64,000 nucleotides of DNA from Micromonospora inaquosa (GCF_003857055.1 NZ_QGSZ01000153.1:1-64000), one strand, 5' to 3'; numbered from the stretch's first letter, positions 18,798 to 27,236 are shown. The notes: generated by a model from the letters alone, not told the origin. Made by a program: numbers and translations.

Positions 18798-19562
18798 ATG
18801 ATCCAGCAGACACGTCACCGGATCGGTGTGGGCAATGACGAGCTCGCTGCCGTCGTCGCGACACCGACCACCGGGTCGCCGCAACGCATGGTCATGATGC
18901 TGCACGGCGGACCGGGTGGGCAGAAGGACGGGCCGACCGACCTCTACGTCGACCTTGCCGCGCATCTCGGCGCTGCCGGGATCGCTTCCGTGCGCTTCGA
19001 CTTTCGTGGTTGCGGCGAAAGCACCGGCAGCTACCGGGACATGACCATCGCCCGGCAGGTCGAGGACCTGCGAGCGGTCCGCAGCTTCGTCGATGGCAGG
19101 TATCAGCCGACTGCCTGGGCGCTGATAGGGGAGAGCTTCGGCGCCACCGTCGGCCTAGCTGGCTTCGACCCGGCATACCGGGCGGTCGTGCTGCTGTGGC
19201 CGGCCATCTGGCTGCTCGACGGCGCGTTCGAATCCTACGTGAGTGAGGAGAACCTCAGCGCGGCGCGGCGCGACGGTTATGTGGATCTCGACGGCGAGCA
19301 GATCGGCGTGGCTTTCCTCGACGAGCTGCAGGACGTGCAGGACATCAGCGCACCGCTGCGTGGCTTGTCCACGCCGGTGCTCTTCGTTCACGGGGAGGCC
19401 GACCACGAGGTGCCATTCGGGCAGAGCGTGCGCGCAGCCGACCTGGTCTCAGGACCGCACAAGGTGGTCGGGGTACCCGACGGCGATCACTGCCTCGAAG
19501 AACCGCAGGAACGCGAAATCGTGTACCGCGAGACGGTGCCATGGCTCCGCGAATACCTGTAA
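18798..19562 (+). CDS. Alpha/beta hydrolase
   Basis: 254 residues from ATG 18798, which has GAGGAGCAGG just upstream; the open frame extends further back but that part overlaps the STAND gene. The oxyanion-hole motif HGGPGG is at 36-41 and the nucleophile elbow GESFGA puts the catalytic serine at 113. The acid is in HGEADHEVP and the histidine in DGDHCLEE. The fold resembles serine aminopeptidase-like (Hydrolase_4) and acyl-esterase proteins. No signal peptide, so it is cytoplasmic. The gene starts 34 bp after the STAND stop and its end overlaps the next gene by 22 bp. It may process a peptide or ester made or modified by the other products; the substrate is not deducible. Confidence 0.82.
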   Translation: MIQQTRHRIGVGNDELAAVVATPTTGSPQRMVMMLHGGPGGQKDGPTDLYVDLAAHLGAAGIASVRFDFRGCGESTGSYRDMTIARQVEDLRAVRSFVDGRYQPTAWALIGESFGATVGLAGFDPAYRAVVLLWPAIWLLDGAFESYVSEENLSAARRDGYVDLDGEQIGVAFLDELQDVQDISAPLRGLSTPVLFVHGEADHEVPFGQSVRAADLVSGPHKVVGVPDGDHCLEEPQEREIVYRETVPWLREYL

Positions 19563-21256
19563 GTATCGGCGCACTATTTCTCGCGCCGACCACCTACCGG
19601 CACCTGCCAGCGATCGGCTGGGCGGCGCACGGCGAGATGCAGGCCGAGCTGCGCTGGCAGCTCGATCACCACTTCGACAGCAAGATCATCGTGATTGCCG
19701 ACCGGCGACTCGGCAACCCTGCCGCCGCCCGCCGCGCCATCGACGATGCCAGGAAGGCTCTCGGCGGGCAGGATGTGCTGCTGGTCTGCCTGGCGGGCCA
19801 CGCTGTCACGTTCACCCGTCGCGACGGCGATATCACCGCGTTGGCGCTGCCCGGCTCCGTTCCGGGACGCCCCAACAGCATGCTTCGGATCGATGAGCTG
19901 TCGGCGGTCGTTCTTCCAGAAGCGGGAAAGCCGGTCATCGTCTGCGCAGACCTCGTCTCCACTCGCGACACGGTGGGCGCCTTCGCCCCCGCGTTTGCGG
20001 GCGCCTTCGTGCTCGCATCGCCATCCGCCGCGGATACGAGGCCCGAGAGCACCTGCCACGATGGCCTCGCTGCGGTCCTCGGCGACCTCGCAGCCTCGGG
20101 AACCCAGCAGGCAGTGCCGCACCTGCTGGACCTCGCCCGGCAACGCGTCGTCGCCGCAGGCGGGAGCCCTCACCTCGCCGTCGGCGCGAGCCAGGCTGCG
20201 ATCACGTCCCGGTACGCCAGCGAGCAACTGCCCGATTACGTCCGCGAGGATCTCACATCGCCCGACCCGGGTTCCCGCCTCGACGCGGTCACCGAACTCG
20301 CCGCGCTGGCCGCATCTACCCCGTTCGCGCGCGCCAGCCTCCTGCGGCTGGCGGCCAGCGACCACGCCGAGGCCGTCCGCGGCTATGCGGACACGATGTC
20401 ACGGCAGGACCGGCAGCCGTCGCTGCGTCAGTTGCTGGCCGACGGCGTCATCCCACGCGAGGTCCACGAGGCAGCGCTGAAGGAACCGGCGGTACCCGAC
20501 CTGCTGCCGCACACCGGCGGCGAGGTGATCCTCGGCGTCGACGCACCGGACGGACAGGACGACTGCCGCCCGCGACACACAGTTCGCCTCCAGCCGTACC
20601 GGCTGGCCCGCACCGTAGTGACCAACCGCCAATATCTTGCCTTCCTCGCAGCCGAGGGCGGCCCCTGCCCCGACCACTGGCAGGCCGATGACTCGCTGTG
20701 GCGGGACGACCTTCCCGTGGTCATGGTGTCCTGGCTCGACGCCTCGCGCTACTGCGCCTGGCTGACCCGCCACCTGCATCACACCAGGGCGCTGGCTCCG
20801 GACCAGCGCATCGTCCTGCCCAGCGAAGCGCAGTGGGAGGCATCCGCAGGCAACGACCGAGGCGGGCGACACCCCTGGGGAGACGTACCCGATCCACGTC
20901 GGGCCAACATCCGCGCCACCGGCATCGGCGCGGTCGTCGCCCCCGGCCGGTTCTCCCCGGACGGCGACAACGAGGCCGGCTGCCAGGATCTGATCGGCAA
21001 CGTCTGGGAATGGACCCGCAGCCTCTGGGGGCACAGCGGACACCAACCGACATTCGGCTATCCCTATCGCCACGACGACGGACGCGAGATGGCCAGCACC
21101 CGACCGGGGGAGCGATACGTCATCCGCGGCGGAGCCTTCTACTACGCCACCGAGTGCGCGAACTCGTTCACCCGCAACCGCATGCTCGCCACCGATCGCC
21201 ACCCCGCGGGCGGGTTCCGGGTGGCGTCCACCAACGCCAGGGAGACGACGTCGTGA
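19541..21256 (+). CDS. Degenerate caspase-like domain fused to a formylglycine-generating-enzyme-like (SUMF1) domain
   Basis: 571 residues. The N-terminal 160 residues look like a caspase/metacaspase fold: strand LLVCLAGHAVT carries the expected AGH histidine (87), and PVIVCADLVSTR then a FVLASPSA strand sit where caspases have LDCCxSG and VLTAS. The cysteine (135) is displaced relative to the canonical DCC, so proteolytic activity is doubtful. A helical linker (about 170-320) follows. Residues 325-565 are an FGE-sulfatase/SUMF1-like domain with ARTVVTNRQYLAFLA, LPSEAQWE, IGNVWEWT, YVIRGGAFYY and GGFRVA, a family that includes formylglycine-generating enzymes, EgtB-like iron enzymes and non-catalytic ligand-binding versions. 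Caspase and FGE modules co-occur in NTPase-driven conflict systems. The start overlaps the hydrolase and the stop overlaps the aminotransferase (GTGA). Confidence 0.75.
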   Translation: MAPRIPVSIGALFLAPTTYRHLPAIGWAAHGEMQAELRWQLDHHFDSKIIVIADRRLGNPAAARRAIDDARKALGGQDVLLVCLAGHAVTFTRRDGDITALALPGSVPGRPNSMLRIDELSAVVLPEAGKPVIVCADLVSTRDTVGAFAPAFAGAFVLASPSAADTRPESTCHDGLAAVLGDLAASGTQQAVPHLLDLARQRVVAAGGSPHLAVGASQAAITSRYASEQLPDYVREDLTSPDPGSRLDAVTELAALAASTPFARASLLRLAASDHAEAVRGYADTMSRQDRQPSLRQLLADGVIPREVHEAALKEPAVPDLLPHTGGEVILGVDAPDGQDDCRPRHTVRLQPYRLARTVVTNRQYLAFLAAEGGPCPDHWQADDSLWRDDLPVVMVSWLDASRYCAWLTRHLHHTRALAPDQRIVLPSEAQWEASAGNDRGGRHPWGDVPDPRRANIRATGIGAVVAPGRFSPDGDNEAGCQDLIGNVWEWTRSLWGHSGHQPTFGYPYRHDDGREMASTRPGERYVIRGGAFYYATECANSFTRNRMLATDRHPAGGFRVASTNARETTS

Positions 21257-22524
21257 ACGGCCAGGCGCATTGGGATGAGGAGATGACCGTCCTCGGACCG
21301 GGCATCTCCGAGGCGGTCCGGTGGGCAGGTCTCGCCGTCACCGAAGCGGCAGGCATGCACCTCACAGACACCAGCGGGCGCAGGATCGCCGACCTCATGG
21401 GCGCCGCCGGCGTCAACCTCCTCGGCCACTCGCATCCGGCGTATGTCGAAGCCCTGACCCGACAGATAGGCAGCTGGATGATCGGAGCGCACGCCAGCGA
21501 CGCCCGCCTGGAGATGACGCGCCTGCTGCGGCACCTGCTGCCGGCTCACCTTGACCGCGTCCAGCTCTACAGCAGCGGCAGCGAGGCCGTCGAATCGGCC
21601 ATCCGGCTGGCAAAGTCCGCGACCGGCCGCTTCGAGATCCTCTCCTTCTGGCAGTCCTTCCACGGCCGCACACTGGGCAGCCTCGCGCACACCAGCGGGG
21701 CACGCACGGGCCTCGGACCCACCGCACCCGGCAGCATCAGCGCCCCATACGCGAACTGCTCACGCTGCCCCCTGCGCCTGACCTCGCCAGCCTGCGAGTT
21801 CGCCTGCGTCGACCTCGCCCGCGACATCCTGCGTGAGCAATCCACCGGATCAATCGCAGCGATCCTGGTCGAACCCGTCCAAGGCCGCGCAGGCAACGTG
21901 GTACCGCCGACGGGCTACCTCCGTGCCCTGCGCCGCCTCGCCGACGAACATGGCGCACTGCTCATCGCCGACGAGTCCATGACCGGCATGGGCCGCACGG
22001 GCACCATCCTCGCCAGCGACCAACCAGACGTACTCCCCGACGTCGTCGTACTCGGCAAGGGCCTCGGCAACGGTTACCCCGTCTCCGCCATCTGCGCCCC
22101 GACGAACCTCATGCAGCGCGGCCCATTCGGAGCCCCCAGCGCCAGCTCCTCCAGCTACGGCGGCTTTCCGCTCGCGTGCCGTGCCGTCGCCGTCGTGGCC
22201 CAGACCGTACACAGGCAGCAGCTGGCAGACAGAGCGGGCGAGGTGGGGGCTCGGACGCTCACCCGGCTGCGCCAGGACCTCGCCGGGCTGGCCTTGGTCA
22301 GCAGCGTCCACGGCGTCGGCATGGCCATCGGAATCGGCTTGAACGTCACCGGCAAGGAGCAGCTGCGCGAGGTGTTCCAACAGCTCGTAGCCGCCGGAGT
22401 ATTGGTCATGACCGGAGGGCACACCCTACGGCTCTACCCGCCGCTAACCGCCGACGAGACCGAACTCACCGCAGCCGTGGACACCCTCGTGTCAGTGCTA
22501 CAGCGCTACAAGGCCCCGACATGA
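21253..22524 (+). CDS. Class III PLP-dependent aminotransferase
   Basis: 423 residues from a GTG that overlaps the previous stop by 4 bp. Family marks are LYSSGSEAVESAIRLAK (PLP phosphate-binding), SFHGRTLGSLA, the cofactor aspartate in LLIADESMTGMGRTG (Asp240) and the Schiff-base lysine in VVVLGKGLGNGYP (Lys269). A Cys4 cluster (CSRC, then C-x3-C) at 169-185 is found in some members. The closest functional groups are the omega-amino-acid/GABA and amino-alcohol aminotransferases. It transfers an amino group between an amine or amino acid and a keto acid or aldehyde; the substrate is unknown. Its strict coupling to the caspase-FGE gene and to the oxidoreductase suggests that the operon makes or modifies an amino compound. 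Confidence 0.88.
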   Translation: MNGQAHWDEEMTVLGPGISEAVRWAGLAVTEAAGMHLTDTSGRRIADLMGAAGVNLLGHSHPAYVEALTRQIGSWMIGAHASDARLEMTRLLRHLLPAHLDRVQLYSSGSEAVESAIRLAKSATGRFEILSFWQSFHGRTLGSLAHTSGARTGLGPTAPGSISAPYANCSRCPLRLTSPACEFACVDLARDILREQSTGSIAAILVEPVQGRAGNVVPPTGYLRALRRLADEHGALLIADESMTGMGRTGTILASDQPDVLPDVVVLGKGLGNGYPVSAICAPTNLMQRGPFGAPSASSSSYGGFPLACRAVAVVAQTVHRQQLADRAGEVGARTLTRLRQDLAGLALVSSVHGVGMAIGIGLNVTGKEQLREVFQQLVAAGVLVMTGGHTLRLYPPLTADETELTAAVDTLVSVLQRYKAPT

Positions 22525-23531
22525 TCAACGTTGGTGTCATCGGATACGGGCGGGCAGGCGAAGCCCACGCCCGGTGCTACGACACCATCCCTCAGACCCG
22601 GATCGTAGCCATCCTCGACCCCACGCCAACCCGGCGCGACGCCGCGCGAGCCCGATTCCCGCACGCCGCCGTGGCAGCCACTCTCGACGACATCGACGTG
22701 GATATCGAACTGGCGCTAATTTGCACGCCGCCGACCAGCCACGAGGCCTACACCGAGCAGGCGCTCATGCGCGACGCCCACGTGTTCTGTGAGAAGCCCA
22801 CTTTCCTCGACCCCGGCAACGGAGCGAAGTTGATCGCGCTTGCCCGGCAACGTAACAGGATCATCTACCCCGGACACAACTACGTGCACTCGCCGCTGCT
22901 ACAGCGTCTCCGCGAACTCGGCGCTCCCGAACGAATCGGACCCCTGCAGCGCCTCGACATGAGAATCGAACGCCCCACGTCGGCAAGCGGATCTCCGGAC
23001 TGGAACCCGTCGTGGCGCCGCAACCCCGCAGTCTCCGGGGGAGGTGTCCTTGTCGATCACGGCCCGCACTGCGTATACCTTGCCGAATGGCTGACCGGGA
23101 TGCATGTCCACATGGTCGGCTGCACGATGGGATACAGCACCGTGGGGGTAGAAGATCACGTCGAGTTGGTGCTCGACATGAGCGGAAAGATCGAAGCCCA
23201 CATCCTGCTCTCATGGCGAGCCCCGCACCGGAGGAACACCTACAGCCTCACCGGCACACACGGCACGGTCGTCCTGAACGACGACACCCTCGTCGAGGAC
23301 AGCCCCACCGGGCGGCGAACCTGGCGACTGGCCGAGACGCCACGGAGTCGCCACGCCCACGACGACTGGCTACCCGCCCTCGCCGATGATGTACTCCGCC
23401 AGGTGGCCTCGCCTGCTATGGAAGCAGAGCTGGCGCGACCCGCACTCGTTGTCGCACATGCGATCACAGCCGCCTATGCATCAGCCGCTCAGGGTGGCCT
23501 GCCGTACCGCCTGCCGGGCGCACTCAGCTGA
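22521..23531 (+). CDS. Gfo/Idh/MocA-family NAD(P)-dependent oxidoreductase
   Basis: 336 residues; ATG 22521 overlaps the aminotransferase stop (ATGA). The N-terminal Rossmann motif is VGVIGYGRAGEAHARCY, the conserved lysine is in FCEKPTFLDP, and the C-terminal half has GGGVLVDHGPHCVYLAEWL with the family histidine. Such enzymes oxidise or reduce a hydroxyl/keto pair on sugars, inositols or related cyclic alcohols. Together with the aminotransferase it could turn a hydroxyl into an amine through a keto intermediate, as in aminosugar or inosamine formation. Last gene of the operon; an IS end begins 48 bp after its stop. The aminotransferase-dehydrogenase pairing is clear; its link to the NTPase is inferred from the overlaps. 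Confidence 0.87.
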   Translation: MINVGVIGYGRAGEAHARCYDTIPQTRIVAILDPTPTRRDAARARFPHAAVAATLDDIDVDIELALICTPPTSHEAYTEQALMRDAHVFCEKPTFLDPGNGAKLIALARQRNRIIYPGHNYVHSPLLQRLRELGAPERIGPLQRLDMRIERPTSASGSPDWNPSWRRNPAVSGGGVLVDHGPHCVYLAEWLTGMHVHMVGCTMGYSTVGVEDHVELVLDMSGKIEAHILLSWRAPHRRNTYSLTGTHGTVVLNDDTLVEDSPTGRRTWRLAETPRSRHAHDDWLPALADDVLRQVASPAMEAELARPALVVAHAITAAYASAAQGGLPYRLPGALS

Positions 23532-23578
23532 CTCCTTTCATCCGGACGGGTGAGGTTCCAGCGAAGATGACGACGGTC

Positions 23579-23667
23579 GGGACTGCCCCGGGTTCGGTTG
23601 ACTCGCCGCGTCGAGTGGTTCAGAGGAAGCGTTGGCCCATCACGAGACCACCGGAGCGGTGATGTAG
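23579..23667. mobile_element. IS3-type element, left-end remnant
   Basis: Bases 23579-23623 match the reverse complement of the IS end at 79-123 (41 of 45, including 28 consecutive), so this is the opposite terminus of a related element. The element continues for about 40 bp, then breaks off without a transposase. The following open frame starts mid-protein at 23668, so the IS interior and the 5' part of the next gene were lost together, the outcome expected from an IS-mediated deletion. Confidence 0.7.
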
Positions 23668-24441
23668 GACCTCTGGGCCAGTGGCGTCCTGTTCCTGCTC
23701 CAGACGTTGGTCCTGCCATCAACGCTTCTGATGACAGCGGGCGACGAGGCTACCGCGTCCGTGCTGGCCGACTCTGCCTCGGTGGCCCTGGGGTCGCGTT
23801 GGATCGAGTGGTTGCTGTACGTCTTGTCCATGCCCTTCCTGAGCAGTGGACTCTTGTTCCCGATGCTGGTCGGCTACCGTTCGGCCGCGCTCGCCCTGCG
23901 CGACAGATCCCGGGGCGATCGTCCGACGAGCAGGTTCTTCCCGCTGGTCGTCGTGTTGCTCGTCGGATCCTTTGCGCTCTGCCTGCCGTACGCCGCCGTT
24001 CTGGCGGAACATTGGGGAGACCTTCAGGACGTGGCCGCCCATCCATGGCACCTGGTGGCGGCGCAGATCGGTGGTTTGCTGAGGGCCCTGGCCTGCTGGT
24101 GGGCGATCGCCGGGAAGTGGACTGGCCTGCGTGCCTCGTTCGAGGTTCGCATCCTCGCCACTCTCGGGCAGCGCAGCCTCACGCTCTACCTGCTGCATTC
24201 GGTCGCGTTTCTTCTCCTCCTCACGCCGCCGTTCGGTGGCCTCGGTGCCGCGGGTTCTCTGCCGATCCTCGCCTTGGTCGTCGTGCTGGCCTGGGCAGGT
24301 GCGGGTCTGGCGCTGTCGAGTCGGCGGCTCGCCGGTGTCCCGCTGGCCGAGGAACTTCTCCGCGACATGGCTGCCGGCCCGGTCGCGGGGAGGAATGAGC
24401 AGGCGGCAGATGCTGACATGAAAATAAGAGTGGCTACTTAG
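23668..24441 (+). pseudogene. 5'-truncated multi-pass membrane protein, DUF418-like
   Basis: The frame is open from a TAG at 23665-23667 and lacks a convincing start (TTG 23707 is the first candidate). It reads as a membrane protein with about six hydrophobic helices and a LGQRSLTLYLLHSV segment characteristic of the C-terminal region of DUF418 proteins. The N-terminal helices of that family are missing and IS sequence abuts the open frame, so this is the 3' part of a gene cut by the IS event. It ends 37 bp before the padR-type gene. Confidence 0.6.
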
Positions 24442-24470
24442 GTCGCGACTCTACTTAGATAGTTGCTAAG
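24434..24470. promoter_or_regulatory. Candidate PadR operator: repeated CTACTTAG and a CTTAG-N7-CTAAG inverted repeat
   Basis: CTACTTAG occurs at 24434-24441 and 24451-24458, and CTTAG (24454-24458) pairs with CTAAG (24466-24470) as an inverted repeat. All lie within 45 bp upstream of the PadR-family ATG at 24479, where autoregulatory PadR operators usually sit. The region is AT-rich compared with its surroundings. Confidence 0.5.
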
Positions 24471-24478
24471 CTACGGCC

Positions 24479-24832
24479 ATGGATGAGACTGAATGGTCAT
24501 CCGGCTGGTTGCGGGCGGTCCTGCCCTTGGTGTCGCTGAGCATCCTCGCCAGGGGTGAGGCACACGGGTACGTGATCCTCCGAACCCTGGGGTCGCTGGG
24601 ATTCGGTTCCGTCAAGGGCGGCACGCTCTACCCCTTCCTGGCCCGGCAGCAGGAGTTGGGCCTTGTCGACCATCGGTGGGAGATCGACTCGCCGGGTCCG
24701 GCGCGCAAAGTGTTCTGGTTGACCGACAGAGGGCGGCGGGAGTTCGAACGCCTGGCGAGTGAGTGGCGGCGGCTCAACACCACCGTCGCGTCGGCGCTGT
24801 CCCACCCGACTTCCGAGATGGAGAAGAAGTGA
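24479..24832 (+). CDS. PadR-family transcriptional regulator
   Basis: 117 residues with the PadR winged-helix signature: LSILARGEAHGYVILRTL, then GTLYPFLARQQELGLV and a wing ending in FWLTDRGRREFERL. PadR proteins usually repress adjacent transporter genes and are released by a small ligand. Here it precedes a small membrane protein (GTGA overlap) and an ABC ATPase, a common PadR-DUF1700-like-ABC arrangement. The operator-like repeats directly upstream suggest autoregulation. The gene is intact, but its transporter is cut short downstream, so the regulon may be vestigial. Confidence 0.88.
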   Translation: MDETEWSSGWLRAVLPLVSLSILARGEAHGYVILRTLGSLGFGSVKGGTLYPFLARQQELGLVDHRWEIDSPGPARKVFWLTDRGRREFERLASEWRRLNTTVASALSHPTSEMEKK

Positions 24833-25227
24833 GCTACTACGGCAGCCTTGCGTTCAACCTTCGGCTTCGGCGGGTCCCGGAGTCCAAGATCGTCGAGGTC
24901 CTGCGGGAGGTGCGAGAGCTTTCCCAGGAATCGGGCCAGGAGCCGGAGCAGCAGTTCGGGCCGGCCGCGACCTACGCCGAGAAGTTCCCCAAGGGCAAGG
25001 TCCGGTCGTTGCCCACTCGGCTGGCCGTCGGCTGCCTGGCGATCGCGATCGCCATCACCGCCGTCGACTTCATCTTGACGATGACTCGCGAGACACACCT
25101 GCAAGTAGGCTCCGTGCGAGTGATCTTTGTGCTGCTCGCCATCCAGGTGGTGGTCGTGATCGCGGCAATCATCGCCGATCACCGGGTGCCACCGGAATTC
25201 CGCACCGCCAGCGAGGCCACCCGTTGA
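24829..25227 (+). CDS. Small membrane protein of a PadR-ABC module
   Basis: 132 residues from a GTG overlapping the padR stop. The N-terminal half is soluble and helical (YYGSLAFNLRLRRVPESKIV), followed by two transmembrane helices at about 67-88 and 102-122. Proteins of this shape lie between PadR regulators and ABC transporter genes in many Actinobacteria, but their function is unknown. The stop overlaps the start of the ABC ATPase gene (TTGA). I do not recognise a named family beyond this context. Confidence 0.7.
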   Translation: MSYYGSLAFNLRLRRVPESKIVEVLREVRELSQESGQEPEQQFGPAATYAEKFPKGKVRSLPTRLAVGCLAIAIAITAVDFILTMTRETHLQVGSVRVIFVLLAIQVVVVIAAIIADHRVPPEFRTASEATR

Positions 25228-25601
25228 TTTCGGTCACCGACATCTGCAAGGACTTCGGCCGACGGTCCGCGGTCAAGGACGTGAGCTTTGACTGCGTCCC
25301 CGGAACCATCACTGGGCTCCTCGGCCCCAACGGTGCGGGCAAGTCCACGATTCTCAAGATGCTGTTGGGTCTGGTCTCACCCACGCGCGGTCTGGCCAAG
25401 ATCGACGGAGTTCCATACCGTGATCTGCCGACCCCGGGGCGGACCGTGGGTGTCTCGTTGGATGCGAGCGGCCTGCACCCCGGGCGGACCCTACGCGGAA
25501 CGATCCGGCTGGCCGCCAGGATTATCGGGGTTTCGACGGCCCGGGCGGACGAGGTGCTCGCGCAGGTCGGGCTCAAACCCGAGCTGCAACCCTTCGATTA
25601 G
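25224..25601 (+). pseudogene. ABC transporter ATPase, 3'-truncated
   Basis: The frame from TTG 25224 encodes the N-terminal 125 residues of an ABC ATPase: CKDFGRRSAVKDVSF, then Walker A GLLGPNGAGKSTILKML. It ends at a TAG right after VGLKPELQPFD, before the LSGGQ signature, Walker B and H-loop that ATP hydrolysis needs. No continuation is visible in the other frames and no permease gene follows. The 3' part was probably removed by a rearrangement between here and the minus-strand gene starting at 25646. Confidence 0.82.
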
Positions 25602-25645
25602 TCCGGCTCGCGCAGAGGGTCCACCATGGGTGCTATCAGGAGCGT

Positions 25646-26422
25646 TTACCGGGCCCCCTGCTCGGTGCCCCACCAGGTCAGCAGACGTCGCGCGAAGGCC
25701 CGGGTCTCCGTGTCGCTGACGGTCATCCCGAAGTGGCCACGGATCTCAGCCGACAGGTACTCGCTGAGATCGCCCGCGCCGGCACCTTTGGTCAGTCTCG
25801 CCAGCAGCGGTGCGATCAGGCAGTCGTATTCGTCGACGTTGGCCCGCGGGTCGTGGACGCCGATGAAGTCCCACGCGTTGAGCAGCCGGCGAAGCCCGCC
25901 CGTTTGCTGCTCTGCGCTGCCGTGGGCGAGGCTCGTGAGGTCAATCCCCGGCGAAGCCGGCACGCGGGAAATGTGATCACGGCATAGCTGACGAACCGTC
26001 GTCGCCAGTTCCTGATTGCCGCGCCCCCAGTCCTGATCCCACTCGTCGACCAGCACGTGCAGGTCGGTGAATGGGCTGTGCCAGATCTCGTCGAGATCCA
26101 GGTGCCGTGACACGAAGGCCGAGGCGTGCTCGCTGACGGTTCGTTCGTCGACCTCGCCGTTGATCAGCCGTTGCGCCAGCGTGGCCAGCCAGGTGTCCGC
26201 CGCTTGCGCTGCGGACGGAACACGCACGCCCACCTCGCTGAGGGCGTCGGGCAGGAGTTCGCCGATCAGTCGGGTGTCGGTGCCGTCGAGTCCGGCCAGT
26301 TCACGCAGGGCCGGCCCGTCGTGTCCGTCGGCGAGCCAGTCCGCCGCGTACCAGGGCATCCGCTCGACATCGACGCTGCCCAGCGCGTACTCGGCGGCAA
26401 CCAGGTCCGGCGGCTTACCCAT
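25646..26422 (-). CDS. Uncharacterised protein next to NADAR gene
   Basis: 258 residues from ATG 26422, overlapping the NADAR stop by 8 bp, so the two are co-translated. The first 80 residues (AAEYALGSVDVERMPWYAADWL, then RELAGLDGTDTRLIGELLP) resemble a short helical domain common in small actinobacterial proteins, in which a list of residues pairs a low-complexity start with an L-x-E-L-A-G element. The rest is helical and acidic with tryptophan-rich patches and no motif I recognise. Partnership with a NADAR protein suggests a role linked to ADP-ribose or NAD chemistry, but that is inference. Confidence 0.6.
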   Translation of the reverse strand: MGKPPDLVAAEYALGSVDVERMPWYAADWLADGHDGPALRELAGLDGTDTRLIGELLPDALSEVGVRVPSAAQAADTWLATLAQRLINGEVDERTVSEHASAFVSRHLDLDEIWHSPFTDLHVLVDEWDQDWGRGNQELATTVRQLCRDHISRVPASPGIDLTSLAHGSAEQQTGGLRRLLNAWDFIGVHDPRANVDEYDCLIAPLLARLTKGAGAGDLSEYLSAEIRGHFGMTVSDTETRAFARRLLTWWGTEQGAR

Positions 26423-26989
26423 CGGTCGGTTCCTTTTCCCGAAGGATCGTGCGGGTGTGCATGAGGGCGAAGCCGAGCAGGTTCAGCCCGCGCCAGCGTG
26501 CGGGGTCGGTGGCGTGTGGGTGGTCGGCGGCCAGGCCGATGCCCCACACTCGGTCGAGTGGGCTGGCCTTCACGAGCACTCGCTTGCCGGTGCCGAGCAG
26601 GTAGGTACGCAGCGTCGGATGCTGGTCGAACTTCGCCGTGTTGCCGGCCGTCACGATGTCGTAGCGGTGCTGCTCCCATGTCTGCTGGTCGAAGTCGGTG
26701 ACCTGCCGGCCGAGGGTCTTTGCCGCGTGCGGGTGCGCCACCGTGAGAATTTTGGTGGCCGTCGCGTGATCGCCGAACAGGGTGGCTTTGCGCCACATCA
26801 TGTGATGCTCGGTGGTGGCGAAGCGCTGGTCGTTGAGGGTGAACGGCGCCGGCCACCACTGGCTCAAGCATCCGGCCCGATGCTGCCGTCGCGCTGCGGC
26901 TGGTGGCCCCAGAAGAACAGGAACTTCACCCGGGCACCCGCACGCACCGCGCCGCTCAACTCGGCGACGCTGCTCACTGACGTGACCAT
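26415..26989 (-). pseudogene. NADAR (YbiA-like) protein, frameshifted
   Basis: NADAR proteins hydrolyse N-glycosidic bonds of ADP-ribosylated or riboflavin-pathway compounds. From ATG 26989 the first frame reads VKFLFFWGHQPQRDGSIGPD and then hits a stop; the next frame continues with CLSQWWPAPFTL, EHHMMWRKATLFGD and the C-terminal NLLGFALMHTR. Joining them needs one extra base near 26869-26876, so this is a one-base deletion. The rest of the domain, including the conserved W-G and HHMM segments, is intact. If the shift is real the gene is inactive. It lies directly upstream of the uncharacterised 258-residue gene. A continuous open frame extending to 27230 is a shadow frame, not the N-terminus. 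Confidence 0.78.
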
Positions 26990-27236
26990 GCGAGCGAGTG
27001 TGCGGCACCAGCAGGCTCCACCGCATCGCCATTACCGCCGCGATAGCGGCCACGTCGCCGTCGGCGCCCCGAGCGGCGGCGGCACTCGGGGCGGAGACCA
27101 GCCAGCAGCTCGCCGGTTGGCCGGCGAGTAGCCGCTCCGGACAATGACGGCGCGCCACTGGCTGGAACCTCGCAGCGACCTCCGCGCGGCGGTCGCCCCG
27201 TGCGGCCATTAGATGTTGAGGTCGGCCCACTGTGCT
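26990..27236. other. Short intergenic stretch with no supported gene
   Basis: GC-rich region between the NADAR pseudogene and the CBS-HEPN fragment. One minus frame is open throughout and contains plausible-looking protein sequence, but no family is recognisable and codon bias does not settle it. No repeat, tRNA or hairpin was noticed. Confidence 0.3.

Noticed and set aside
26990..27230. Continuous open frame extending the NADAR gene upstream
   Set aside because: The family N-terminus (VKFLFFWGH) is in another frame, so the extension is a shadow frame across the deletion.
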